A stretch of DNA of 64,000 nucleotides from Enterobacter chuandaensis (GCF_003594915.1 NZ_QZCS01000014.1:1-64000); one strand, 5' to 3'. Shown: positions 33,901 to 42,365, counted from the stretch's first letter. Program-made: numbers and translations. Notes: generated by a model from the sequence alone, not told the origin.

Positions 33901-36400
33901 TGGCGAGCTGTTGTCCGTATCCGCAGGGGGAGAGCCGGTACTGGTGTCCCGGTCCACCTGGGAGATGGAGAAAGCCATTCTGCGCGTGGTGGAGGAAGGA
34001 AAAGGTACACAGCAGCCGTTGCTGGAACAGGTACCGGAGGCAGTGTTGAACGGACTCACCGATGGCCAGAAAAAGGCGACCACCTTGGTGCTGGGTACCA
34101 CAGATCAGTTTATCGGGATTCAGGGCTATGCCGGCGTGGGGAAAACCACGCAGCTGAAGGCGGTGATATCTGCACTGGAGACCCTGCCGGCGGATGTTCG
34201 TCCGGTGATGACGGGGCTTGCTCCTACGCACCAGGCGGTGAAAGAAATGAGCGACGTCGGTGTCCGGGCGCAGACCATCAAATCTTTTGTCGTTGAGCAT
34301 GACCAGGTGACGGCCGCAGGCGGGAAACCTGACTATAAAGGACAGGTGTTTCTTATCGATGAGTCCTCAATGGCAGGCAACCAGGATACGGCGGCACTGT
34401 TCCAGGCCATTGCCAGCGGCGGCGGTCGCGCGGTCTCGATGGGGGATATCGACCAGTTTGAAGCGGTCGACGTGGGCGCGCCGTTTAAGCTGATGCAGGA
34501 GCGCAGCCCGATGGATGTGGCCATCATGAAGCAAATCGTCCGCCAGAAAGATCTGCAGCTGCGCGGTGCCGTTCACGACATCATTGATAACCGGATCGAT
34601 GCTGCCCTGCAGCGGATAGAAACCCAGCCGGCTGACCGTGTGGCGCGTAGCGATTCAGCCAGGCTCCCCGGGAGTGCCATTCAGGAAACGGAGATGCCAG
34701 TTATCGATATCGTTGCTGACTGGACGGGCCGGACACCAGAGGCACGGTCCCGCACGCTCATCATTGCGCAGCTGAACGCCGACCGTAAGGCGATAAATGC
34801 CGGCATTCATGCCACGCTGGCTGAGCGGGGAGAACTGGGGGAGGAGGCCATTAAGGTGCCTGTGCTCGATAAAATCACCCATACCCGCCATGCGTTCAAT
34901 AAAACAGAGGCCTGGGAGCCGGGAATGGTGGTTAAACGCGGTGACCGCTACCAGGATGTGGTGGCCGTTGACCTTAACGGCAGAACGGTGGCAGTACGAG
35001 ATGAGGAGGGGAAGATTGGCTTGGTTTCACCGAAGGAGCTGATCACCGGTGACGTGCAGCTGTTTCGCCGCAGCGAGATGGAAGTTCGCACCGGCGATCT
35101 GCTTAAGTTCACGGCGACCGATCGCGAACAGGGGCAGATGGCCAACCAGCGCTATACGGTGGAGTCGGTCAGCGAGGAGGGAAATATCCGTCTGAAGGGG
35201 GAGAACGGTCGCGTCACCATCAATCCTCAGGCCGTCAGGGCGCAGCAGCATATTGACTACGGCTGGGCTGTCACCGGGTACGGTGCTCAGGGGGCCAGTA
35301 GCGATTATGTCATTGCGCTTGAGGGTACGAAGGAGGGACGTAAGGCACTGGCTTCCCGTCGTGCCTTCTACATTTCAGCCTCACGCGTGAAAGAGCACGT
35401 CCAGATATACACCGACGGGAAAGCGGACTGGGTTAAGGCGGTAAAAACGCCGGAGCGTGATATCAAAACCGCGCACGATGCGCTGGCGCCAGAAACGCAG
35501 CGTAAACAGGCGAAAGCCATCTGGGCAATGGGACAGCCGGTGAATAAAACGGCCATTGGTCGCGCCTGGGTGCGCCATCAGGGTATGCAAGACGCGTCAC
35601 TGACGGCAAAAATCATCCCGGCCACCCGGCGCTTTCCCGAACCGGCGCTGGCGCTGCCGGTGTATGACAATAACGGCCGAAGTGCGGGCCTGGCCCTGGT
35701 TTCCCTGGTTGCAAGCCCGGAAGGACGGATGACGCAGGGTGAGACCCGGATGGTCATGACAGAGCGTGCCTGTGGCGCCGTGCTGCAGCGGAGTCAGTCC
35801 GGAAACACGATAGTGGCCAGCGAACTGACGGCCGCACTCGATGCAGTACGAAATCATCCAAAGGACGGCGTGGTCTGGCAGACCGGTGATGAACCGCCCT
35901 CAGCATGGCTGCTTAAGGTAAGCGGTGGGACAAAACAGGATGTTTCCCCGGGTATTGTCTCCACGCTGTCGGACGAACAGAACGTACAGCAGCTGCGCGA
36001 GCAAATGCTGGCAGACCAGGTTCGCAATGAAGAAGCCGGACGGCGCAGGCAGCCGGAGTCGTTGCTGGCGGAAGTTCCACATGAAGAGGTGATCAGACTG
36101 AAACCGGAAGACATTAACCCGCGTAAACCGGAACCACTCAACCCGGATGCGGATGTGATCGCCAGGGTGAGAGGTCAGGAAAACACCGATGGACAGGAAA
36201 TGAAAATCGCTGCAGGCGTCAGAAGCGAGCTGGAAAGTGCTGACAAGGCATCCGGTGAACTGTCGCGGGCATCACGTGTGATTGCAGATCTGGCAAACGC
36301 GGAGCGCGACATGCTCAGGGTGGCAGAAAATACTGAACGCGGCCGCACGCTGGAGCGTGAAGAACAGACCCTCACCCGAACCATTCAGAAAGAACGTTAA
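30977..36400 (+). CDS. traI: Relaxase-helicase TraI
   Basis: 1807 residues (1756 in F). The TrwC/MOB-F relaxase domain has the Tyr pairs Tyr16-Tyr17 and Tyr23-Tyr24 and the metal-binding His146, His157 and His159 (HTHLLIAN), at the same positions as in F, which fixes the start. An inactive helicase-like segment (about 310-820) precedes the active RecD-like helicase with Walker A GYAGVGKTT (about 1050-1058) and LIDESSMAG. The C-terminus is charged and helical. TraI nicks oriT on the minus strand near 2080, attaches to the 5' end and unwinds the plasmid. It is the last large tra gene here. Confidence 0.97.
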   Translation: MMSVAPVASAGEAAGYYSNSDNYYFLGNLQSLWMGEGAKELGLEGNVRGDDLTAVLEGRLPDGSRLGKEVNGQHVHRPGHDLTFSAPKSVSILALIGNDKEMVEAHNHAVRVAAGYVEKLISARDTKDGVTSIVHTGKMVAAAYTHDTSRNLDPQLHTHLLIANMTEYAGKWKALATDYIHNAGFIETVMKHQVTLGKIYRSALRERVEALGHEVEEVGKHGMWEIKGVPEEVRDEYSSRGREIQGAVGAEATLRSRDVAAKDTRRAKVDPSRMRLMERWLGQMKEKGFDLKAYQESVVPRDAGLRETAPQPERDHQAKAVPAVPEQASLQTSSRAEKSVDTPAQPAERESLSRQPVPQQTDTLSQPAQTGPEKTSATRSFPAAQLDTEIPRPELTEAVRLAISQLIDSKTRFTFGELMMTTAELSERLPEIKDIRVAIDAALKDGMIVPLDSEKGVFTSRIHLLDELSIQALSQEHLKSTKVVSFTRPAQYAPAALEVVEKDALVLMNAPSGVAGIRDLTAQLAGIAGANGRDVQVLASSAERAISLAKSDDLRERIISRQHVLSGDFHLKPQSTLIIEGAERLGLKETLVLLGEARAQDAQLVFLDSAGRQANGNAMSVLESAGVARSRRTEPAPGLEAEVVSIPNKRDRYEALANRFAELSGGTDNVTAVVVGKREQAQLTGLVREALQNAGQLGRDGVEIEARQPVWLDSKTRRMSGSYRPGMVLEDRTDAKERKSYVIDRVHEDTRVLSLIDGDGVLTRMKIGDISADWRLFSRETLSVATGEKLLSVAGDREHSMKAKDRLEVTGISEKGIEVKRGEDTLTLPKDQPLYLSHAYVTAPGGRDNDTGVVLAALNSRDISTQTMNSLAQSGHRAEVFTAEVQDRAEARLQRMKTNASPVQLVRNLSGHQDVSQAVDSLHDRVRTDAGLAVWRAINDQRTVVINELKLAAEAQKYHPDLEAIGNEIGAMIKNGELLSVSAGGEPVLVSRSTWEMEKAILRVVEEGKGTQQPLLEQVPEAVLNGLTDGQKKATTLVLGTTDQFIGIQGYAGVGKTTQLKAVISALETLPADVRPVMTGLAPTHQAVKEMSDVGVRAQTIKSFVVEHDQVTAAGGKPDYKGQVFLIDESSMAGNQDTAALFQAIASGGGRAVSMGDIDQFEAVDVGAPFKLMQERSPMDVAIMKQIVRQKDLQLRGAVHDIIDNRIDAALQRIETQPADRVARSDSARLPGSAIQETEMPVIDIVADWTGRTPEARSRTLIIAQLNADRKAINAGIHATLAERGELGEEAIKVPVLDKITHTRHAFNKTEAWEPGMVVKRGDRYQDVVAVDLNGRTVAVRDEEGKIGLVSPKELITGDVQLFRRSEMEVRTGDLLKFTATDREQGQMANQRYTVESVSEEGNIRLKGENGRVTINPQAVRAQQHIDYGWAVTGYGAQGASSDYVIALEGTKEGRKALASRRAFYISASRVKEHVQIYTDGKADWVKAVKTPERDIKTAHDALAPETQRKQAKAIWAMGQPVNKTAIGRAWVRHQGMQDASLTAKIIPATRRFPEPALALPVYDNNGRSAGLALVSLVASPEGRMTQGETRMVMTERACGAVLQRSQSGNTIVASELTAALDAVRNHPKDGVVWQTGDEPPSAWLLKVSGGTKQDVSPGIVSTLSDEQNVQQLREQMLADQVRNEEAGRRRQPESLLAEVPHEEVIRLKPEDINPRKPEPLNPDADVIARVRGQENTDGQEMKIAAGVRSELESADKASGELSRASRVIADLANAERDMLRVAENTERGRTLEREEQTLTRTIQKER

Positions 36401-36428
36401 TCCCCCTTTTAACAATGAGAATCAGGCT

Positions 36429-37217
36429 ATGAAAGCAAACAAATTAGCAGCAATAATAGTTACAACATACATTGGCTTTATTTCAATGGCACACGCTTCA
36501 GCCCCGCAGCCGGCATTCAGCCAGGAGCAGGAGGCACGTATCGGCGAAATCGCTGCTGACTACCTGGTGTCGCACCCGGAGATACTGGTGACGGTCAGTC
36601 GTAAGCTGCAGGAACAGCAGGAGACACGTAAGCAGAAGATGTTTGCACTCAGCGTGATGGAGAATCAGGCGAACCTTCTGCATGATCCGGACACCCCGGC
36701 TTACGGGCCTGATAATGCAAAGGTCGCGGTGATTGAATTCTTTGATTACCAGTGCGTGTTCTGCAGCCGCTTCGCGCCGGAGCTGGAGAAGGTCATGAAA
36801 GCGCAGCCGGACGTCCGCTACCTCTTTAAGGAGTGGCCAATATTTGGTGGTCGCTGGGAAGCTTCACTTCAGGCTGCACAGCAGGGGCTGACGGTCTGGC
36901 AACAGAAAGGGCCGCAGGCCTATGTCACCTATCACAATGCCATCTACGCCACCGGCCATAATGAAGGCAAACTGACGGCGCAGGATATTCACGGGGCAGC
37001 GTCAAAGGCGGGACTGGCCGCCCCAGGTCCTGGCGACCATACCGCGTCCATTGAGAAAAACAGTAACCTGGCAGAGGCCCTGGGACTCACCGGAACGCCG
37101 GGGATCATCGTCATGCCCGTTAGCGGGGCGACTACCTACACCATCACGGTTTTCCCGGAAGCCGTTACTGCTGACAGACTCCAGACAGCAATCCGTAAAG
37201 CCACCCCCAGTCAGTAA
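36429..37217 (+). CDS. Periplasmic DsbA-family thiol oxidoreductase
   Basis: 262 residues. The signal peptide ends near residue 24 (Ala-His-Ala-Ser). A helical N-terminal part is followed by a DsbA/DsbG-like domain with FFDYQCVFC (Cys109-X-X-Cys112) and the cis-Pro motif GTPGIIVMP (about 224-232). It probably oxidises or isomerises disulfides in Cys-rich Tra proteins such as TraN and TraU, and may compensate for the altered TrbB. It starts 28 bases after traI and may be the last gene of the operon. traX, which follows traI in F, is elsewhere (52.3 kb). Reading frames that begin inside traI are rejected because the signal peptide starts at 36429. Confidence 0.9.
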   Translation: MKANKLAAIIVTTYIGFISMAHASAPQPAFSQEQEARIGEIAADYLVSHPEILVTVSRKLQEQQETRKQKMFALSVMENQANLLHDPDTPAYGPDNAKVAVIEFFDYQCVFCSRFAPELEKVMKAQPDVRYLFKEWPIFGGRWEASLQAAQQGLTVWQQKGPQAYVTYHNAIYATGHNEGKLTAQDIHGAASKAGLAAPGPGDHTASIEKNSNLAEALGLTGTPGIIVMPVSGATTYTITVFPEAVTADRLQTAIRKATPSQ

Positions 37218-37293
37218 ACCCCAACTGATAATTTGAGGGAGCCCGGATTGCTCTAGGCTCTTCTTTAGTGGTCAACTAAAATTGGCCACCACA

Positions 37294-37620
37294 TTAGAGA
37301 TTTTCCAGTATCGGCTTTGGGTGTAACCCACCATTATAATCATGCGGCCTTAGCAAGCTGTAATCACCGACGATATAGTCTGTGATTGCATTAGCAGTTT
37401 CGCTAAAGCTTATATAACCTGTCATTGGCACCCAATCCTTATTCCGACATCTGATAAAGCGTTCCATCGGGTTGTTATCCCAACAGTTCCTAAGTCGGCT
37501 CATATTCTGCCTGAGCCAGCAACGCCATAGTAACTGCTGGTACTGCCAGCTTGTATAGAGGCTACCCTGATCACTGTGGAGCATCACTCCAGCGGGTTTA
37601 TCGCGAGTTTCCCATGACAT
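37294..37620 (-). pseudogene. IS3-family transposase fragment (C-terminal part)
   Basis: The frame encodes the end of an IS3-type OrfB integrase core: VMLHSDQGSLYTSWQYQ with the second catalytic Asp, NCWDNNPMERF with the catalytic Glu, and the closing ITDYIVGDYSLLRPHDYNGG. The first Asp and the N-terminal half are missing, so the element is dead. It marks the joint between the tra operon and the accessory island. Confidence 0.85.
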
Positions 37621-37632
37621 TTCTAGCGTGTG

Positions 37633-37944
37633 ATGGTCAGCTTACTGTCCGGTGAGAATGACACTGCCCAGCCTACCGGTTTCCTTGCGAACGGATCGAG
37701 AACAACAATGCGGCTGAATAGCTTGCGGATTGCCTTAGATGGTCAGGTTCTTCTTATACTTCATGCCGGCCCCGAAAACACTAGCAAAACAGGCTTTGTA
37801 TATAGCGATCTCTTCTTTGGCGGATTGCCGGGAGTGAAAGGCACAATTATGCGGGATACTAACAATAGCATCTATAACCCTGTTTCTACCAATGTCATAT
37901 TGACTCTTTATTATCCAGGTGGTAATGATTTGTTACATTCATAA
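37633..37944 (+). CDS. Unknown 103-residue frame, possibly a gene fragment
   Basis: This frame begins right at the end of the transposase fragment and has no clear ribosome site. The product is beta-rich with no signal peptide, and it could be the C-terminal remnant of a larger protein cut by the IS. It ends 15 bases before the thymidylate-synthase-like gene. Whether it is translated is uncertain. Confidence 0.3.
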   Translation: MVSLLSGENDTAQPTGFLANGSRTTMRLNSLRIALDGQVLLILHAGPENTSKTGFVYSDLFFGGLPGVKGTIMRDTNNSIYNPVSTNVILTLYYPGGNDLLHS

Positions 37945-37959
37945 TATAACAGGCAGTAT

Positions 37960-38940
37960 ATGACTCTTCTGGTGACAGCTGAATGTGTTGACGATCTGTT
38001 AAACGATGCCCATAAGGCTATCCTGACTGACGGACTCTGGAATACTCCCACTAAAGGAGCAAATATTGAGATTCTGGGAGCACACCTGATTCTCACCGAT
38101 CCTCGCCGCAGAATAAGCAGGACAGAATCCCGCGGTAAAATTATCAGCTGTCTGGGGGAATTGCTGTGGTACCTCTCAGCCCGGAACGATCTCGATTTCA
38201 TCCGGCACTTCATACCTCGCTACGTAAAATACGCTGAATCCGATGGCAGAATACACGGGGGATATGGTCCAAGATTATTTAATATGCACGGGCTGTATAA
38301 TCAGCTGGAAAATGTCATCAGTCTGCTGCAGGAGAAAAGAACTACTCGACGCGCACTGATACAACTGTTTGATGCCTCAGATCTGGTTGCGGATAATCCA
38401 GAACAGAAAGAATATGCCGATATTCCGTGCACAATATCGTTGCAATTTATTGTCAGACAAGACGCACTGCATCTTTTTGTCTGTATGCGCTCTAACGATG
38501 CCTTTATGGGCTTACCACATGATGTGTTCGCCTTCACAATGTTGCAGGAACTGGTTGCCCGCCTCACTGGGTGCAAACTAGGGCATTATCATCACTTTGT
38601 CTCAAGCCTCCATATCTATAAAGAACATCTTGAACAAGTAAAAGCGCTACAGCAAGAAGGCTTTATGAGTACCTTGCCGGTGATGGGTGATATGCCTGAA
38701 ATTCAATCCTTAAAGGACATTACAGTCATCCTTGAAGCAGAAAAGGCTCTGCGGGAAAACAAGGAGTTTGATATCGATACTATGCCCCTGAGTGACTACT
38801 GGAAGGATCTGCTGCGCGTGATAAAGATCCATTTTTTGTTGCGTTCACATACGTCTGCACACGATGAACTGGCACGCCAGGAGCTTACTGCACTGAATAA
38901 TCAGGAATACCTATTTCTTTTTGACGGGAAAATTGAATGA
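37960..38940 (+). CDS. Thymidylate-synthase-fold enzyme, predicted (d)CMP hydroxymethylase
   Basis: 326 residues. The thymidylate synthase fold is clear: LGELLWYLSARNDLDF (about 65-80), GGYGPRLF, TTRRALIQLFD with the phosphate-binding Arg, the catalytic Cys157 in IPCT, RSNDAFMGLP (177-186), and His218/Tyr220. The residue after GLPH is Asp188, where thymidylate synthases have Asn (E. coli Asn177). Asp here is the known mark of cytidylate-specific hydroxymethylases such as T4 gp42 and MilA. The usual TS C-terminus is replaced by a helical tail (about 275-326). It therefore probably acts on dCMP or CMP rather than dUMP, and is not a housekeeping ThyA. The next gene overlaps by four bases. Confidence 0.8.
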   Translation: MTLLVTAECVDDLLNDAHKAILTDGLWNTPTKGANIEILGAHLILTDPRRRISRTESRGKIISCLGELLWYLSARNDLDFIRHFIPRYVKYAESDGRIHGGYGPRLFNMHGLYNQLENVISLLQEKRTTRRALIQLFDASDLVADNPEQKEYADIPCTISLQFIVRQDALHLFVCMRSNDAFMGLPHDVFAFTMLQELVARLTGCKLGHYHHFVSSLHIYKEHLEQVKALQQEGFMSTLPVMGDMPEIQSLKDITVILEAEKALRENKEFDIDTMPLSDYWKDLLRVIKIHFLLRSHTSAHDELARQELTALNNQEYLFLFDGKIE

Positions 38941-39881
38941 ACAGACACAGTCAGGCCAGCCAGTTGGTCGCCGCTCTTCAAAACTTCAGTCGCTATAAGC
39001 ACCCCCTGAACGGACTGAGTTCGCCGGCTCACTATAATGTATTAGCCTTTCAGATTATCGACAGTATTCGCCGCATCCGCTATATGGCAACTCTGACATC
39101 ACAGACCGATTATATGAGTCCGCTAAGAAAAGAGCCGAACTCAGATTTATTTGATCCTCTTCGTGCTGCGTGTCTTCATCTGCGTGACAACAACTATGAC
39201 GAAGCCTGCTGGCTGGTTTTCCTGGCCACTAATTTTGGCCGGAGTAATAAAACTGGCTGGGTTTTGTGCCGCGATATTTACAGTGGACTGGGTACACAGA
39301 CGTGGACATGGGAGGCCATAACGGATGACTTTGATGCCTTTGAACAGTGGTTTGCCAGCGTATCTGATGAGCTTACTCAACATAGCAGTCTCAGACAGTA
39401 TGGTAACCACCGCAAATATGAAACAAAAAAATATCATTCACGTCGTTCTATACCTGTCGTTTTTCGTTCTTATCTCGGATTCATTGGAACAACATACAGC
39501 CACGAGGCCCGGTTTGCAGAAGCAAGGAGTCTCGCGGCTACACCTGCTACTCTTTTCGAATTGCTGTATTCAGGTCTGAATGCGGTAGTTTCATTCGGAC
39601 GAACAGCCCGATTTGATTACCTGACTATGCTAAAAAAAACCGGGCTCATCGAGGCAGAACCGGGGCATGCTTTTTTGAAGGGAGCTACCGGACCTCTTCA
39701 GGGAAGCCGACTGCTGTTCAGTAACAGCCGGAGCGCAGGTGACAGGATTGAGGCTCTGAATGATAAACTAGCAGAGCTTGCCGAAATTATTCCTGCACCT
39801 TATCTGAGGATGCAGGTCATTGAAGACGCGCTGTGTAACTGGCAGAAGTCACCTGATCGCTACGTCTATTTTGGCGGCTGA
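38937..39881 (+). CDS. Alpha-glutamyl/putrescinyl-thymine pyrophosphorylase clade 3-like protein
   Basis: 314 residues. The sequence recalls the family named alpha-glutamyl/putrescinyl thymine pyrophosphorylase clade 3, predicted by comparative genomics to modify bases in DNA and related to DNA-glycosylase-like folds. Landmarks are NVLAFQIIDSIRRIRY (about 34-49), CWLVFLATNFGRSNKTGW (about 81-98), YGNHRKYETK (about 154-163) and SFGRTARFDYLTMLKKTGL...GATGPLQGSRLLF (about 216-262). Translation is coupled to the TS-like gene (ATGA), so the two work in one pathway. Substrate, reaction and whether DNA or a free nucleotide is the target are unknown. Family assignment is from memory of the motifs. 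Confidence 0.7.
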   Translation: MNRHSQASQLVAALQNFSRYKHPLNGLSSPAHYNVLAFQIIDSIRRIRYMATLTSQTDYMSPLRKEPNSDLFDPLRAACLHLRDNNYDEACWLVFLATNFGRSNKTGWVLCRDIYSGLGTQTWTWEAITDDFDAFEQWFASVSDELTQHSSLRQYGNHRKYETKKYHSRRSIPVVFRSYLGFIGTTYSHEARFAEARSLAATPATLFELLYSGLNAVVSFGRTARFDYLTMLKKTGLIEAEPGHAFLKGATGPLQGSRLLFSNSRSAGDRIEALNDKLAELAEIIPAPYLRMQVIEDALCNWQKSPDRYVYFGG

Positions 39882-39883
39882 GC

Positions 39884-40966
39884 TTATACTATATCTTCTT
39901 TACTGAATCTCACCTTAAGTCGGTTAAGGTGAGAAAAAGGAATGTTGCCCTCATGCTGTAAGTACCCGAGCACAATCCCTTTTGATACGCCCATTTTCCG
40001 GGCAGTGCGGACGATATCCCGCCAGTGGCGAACTCCATATCGCCTGAGTTGCTGCCTGTATTCTTCCGGAATGAGGACGTCTACCGCAAACGTATCTGCT
40101 TCTTTTTCCTCTTCTGTCGTCAGACCTTCTTTACCTTCCGCACGGACCCGCACTGCCTCATGCAGAATGAGATGCCCGATCTCATGAAACAGCGTAAACC
40201 AGAAATGGTCATCGGTGAGATAACGGAAACTCATGACTAGCGTGGCGCGGTCTGGAGTGAAAAAGCAGGTGGCACCACTGGCCCGACATCCCCTGGGCGT
40301 TGGCAGCACGATCAGTGATACCCCGGCAGTCGCAAGTAGCCGGCGAATATGGGGGATAAAAATGCCCATATCAGGTTCGTTTGTTGCTCTGCGAAGTTCC
40401 GGCAAAAGCGCCTTCAGCGCCTGTTTATTCCATTCTGCGCAGACCTGCTTTGCACTCAGTTGTTTTGCTCGGGTCAGCCATACCAGATCTGCGACAGGCT
40501 CAGTTGTCAGATTCAGTGATTTACGAAAGGCGACCAGTGGAGCATCAGAATGTATTTTGTGAAAAAACTCACTTACGGAGTGTATACCGAAGAACGACAG
40601 ACAGTGCTGGAGTTTACTTTCCCGCGTTGTGGTTCTCGGGATCCAGCCAAACTCCATCATATCGCGTACGGGTAATGAATCCAGCCAGTCACTGTTCACT
40701 TTCTGAATATGCTCTATTTGCTGTCGATAAGCATCTTCGCGCCTGATCCAGAAGTCCGTCGATACGCTGAACAGTTCTTCGAGTTTGTCGGCCAGGGACG
40801 GATTAAGTCGAAGTTTACCTTCAAGAAGTTGCTGACCCCGCTCAAGAGACAAGCCTATTTTCTTACTCAGTTCCTCATCAGAAATCCCGTGTTCATCCAT
40901 CAGATCTATAATCGTATCACCGGGTGGAGATACCCAGTCAGGCTGGAAGTCCTGCATTACCATCAT
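39884..40966 (-). CDS. HigA-like HTH fused to an ImmA/IrrE metallopeptidase (antitoxin/regulator)
   Basis: 360 residues. An N-terminal HigA-type helix-turn-helix (about 14-75, PPGDTIIDLMDEHGISDEELSKK pattern) precedes a linker and an ImmA/IrrE zinc protease domain with HEIGH (261-265) and a downstream EKEADTFAVDVLIP glutamate motif (about 284-297). It overlaps the HigB-like gene by four bases and lies second in that operon, the usual HigBA order. It probably binds the operon promoter and neutralises the toxin. The protease part could respond to a signal such as phage infection or DNA damage. It converges with the pyrophosphorylase-like gene with a two-base gap. Confidence 0.85.
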   Translation of the reverse strand: MMVMQDFQPDWVSPPGDTIIDLMDEHGISDEELSKKIGLSLERGQQLLEGKLRLNPSLADKLEELFSVSTDFWIRREDAYRQQIEHIQKVNSDWLDSLPVRDMMEFGWIPRTTTRESKLQHCLSFFGIHSVSEFFHKIHSDAPLVAFRKSLNLTTEPVADLVWLTRAKQLSAKQVCAEWNKQALKALLPELRRATNEPDMGIFIPHIRRLLATAGVSLIVLPTPRGCRASGATCFFTPDRATLVMSFRYLTDDHFWFTLFHEIGHLILHEAVRVRAEGKEGLTTEEEKEADTFAVDVLIPEEYRQQLRRYGVRHWRDIVRTARKMGVSKGIVLGYLQHEGNIPFSHLNRLKVRFSKEDIV

Positions 40967-41289
40967 TTCACATCACCTATGAACACTAACCGTATCCGGC
41001 TCACCTGGGACCAGTCAATCGTATTGTCTTGATTTTTGGGCTGAACCGTATTCCCACAAACAAATCCCATTTTTTTATCGCCCAAAAGGGTAATTGTAAT
41101 ACACTCTTCCCCTTCCTCAAAGCATACCTCCGGCGAACCGACGGGCAACGCTAATATGTTGTCGGCCACGATGATATCGGAAAGGCGTGAACGTAGCCTA
41201 GATGCCAGTTTTTCACCAAGGTTCTCATTTGCATTGTGCATACTCTCACAAAGAGCTCTTAACTTTTTGCTTTGAAAGGTAATGAACAA
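40963..41289 (-). CDS. HigB-like toxin
   Basis: 108 residues of the HigB/RelE type: FQSKKLRALCES at the N-terminus, a helix with LASRLRSRLSDI (about 29-40), then beta strands ECITITLLGDKKMGFVC (about 61-77) and a C-terminal RIRLVFIGDVK strand. Members cut mRNA at the ribosome. It is encoded before the HigA-ImmA fusion with a four-base overlap. The divergent MazG-like gene starts 145 bases away on the other strand, so the interval holds both promoters. Confidence 0.78.
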   Translation of the reverse strand: MFITFQSKKLRALCESMHNANENLGEKLASRLRSRLSDIIVADNILALPVGSPEVCFEEGEECITITLLGDKKMGFVCGNTVQPKNQDNTIDWSQVSRIRLVFIGDVK

Positions 41290-41434
41290 GGTTATCCACT
41301 TATAATTTTTCTCATTGATACGTTTATAGCAAACTTACCGTTCAATCACAAAATGCGATGCGCCATCGCAATGGACTCAGCATATATTTAATGTTAATGA
41401 TAGCGCTTAAAATGACGGATACGTAGCGGGAATC

Positions 41435-41701
41435 ATGAAAGATAAACATCAAGAAACCGAAGCACTGAAAGATGTGTTAGCTGAAATGCAACGGCAGGAT
41501 GTCAAATGGGGAGCGGACCGTAATATGGATCCTTTCATCTGGGGTGCCATCCTTGGGGAGGAAGTGGGAGAGTTTCATCAGGCCGTTCTTCATGACCGTT
41601 TTGGAGGAAAAGCAGCCGGTACCAGCAGAGAAGAAGCAGTGCAGATTGCTGCGGTAGCGCTGCAAATCATCGAATATTACGATCGCATAAAAAACCGCTG
41701 A
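41435..41701 (+). CDS. MazG-like nucleotide pyrophosphohydrolase
   Basis: 88 residues, a single all-helical MazG-like domain. The metal-binding helix GEEVGEFHQA (about 40-49) and the second helix REEAVQIAAVALQIIEY (about 66-82) are visible. Enzymes of this type hydrolyse (d)NTPs to monophosphates and pyrophosphate and are used by phages and by defence systems to adjust nucleotide pools. It is divergent from the HigB-like operon. Together with the TS-like gene it could supply or clear an unusual nucleotide, but this link is inferred from proximity. Confidence 0.8.
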   Translation: MKDKHQETEALKDVLAEMQRQDVKWGADRNMDPFIWGAILGEEVGEFHQAVLHDRFGGKAAGTSREEAVQIAAVALQIIEYYDRIKNR

Positions 41702-42039
41702 CCCGGTTCTTCACTGACCTTTAGAAGACATTCATTGCACAAATCAGTCCAAGCTTCACCGGAGTCCATCCAGTTGATCAGAGAGCAACTGTCGATCATG
41801 ACTAGGTCATTGATTTTTTCGATGGATGACCTCTTAGTTCGAGGACTGTGAACAATACACATTGCTATCGCGCCTCGGCTATGCCTCACAGGCAGCGTTT
41901 AGCAGAGCTTTTAAGCGCATCAACGTATATCCACCGGGCACTATGCGGCAACGTTCAGCGAGAAGCGTTAATAACGTAAATGAGTGAACACTATATCTAT
42001 CATTTTCTAGATTCGCTGCAGGGGGTCGTTGAAATCGCA
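41702..42039. other. Gap without a supported gene
   Basis: This 338-base stretch contains no well-supported reading frame. A short minus-strand frame (41677-41889) overlaps the MazG-like gene and contains a Cys-X2-Cys pair (LCNEC) but has no good start. The rest appears to be debris between modules. Confidence 0.4.

Positions 42040-42365
<326 letters not shown>

Noticed and set aside
37960..38940. Reading the TS-like gene as a trimethoprim-linked or housekeeping thyA
   Set aside because: The Asp188 change, missing TS C-terminus and coupling to the pyrophosphorylase-like gene do not fit a housekeeping thymidylate synthase.
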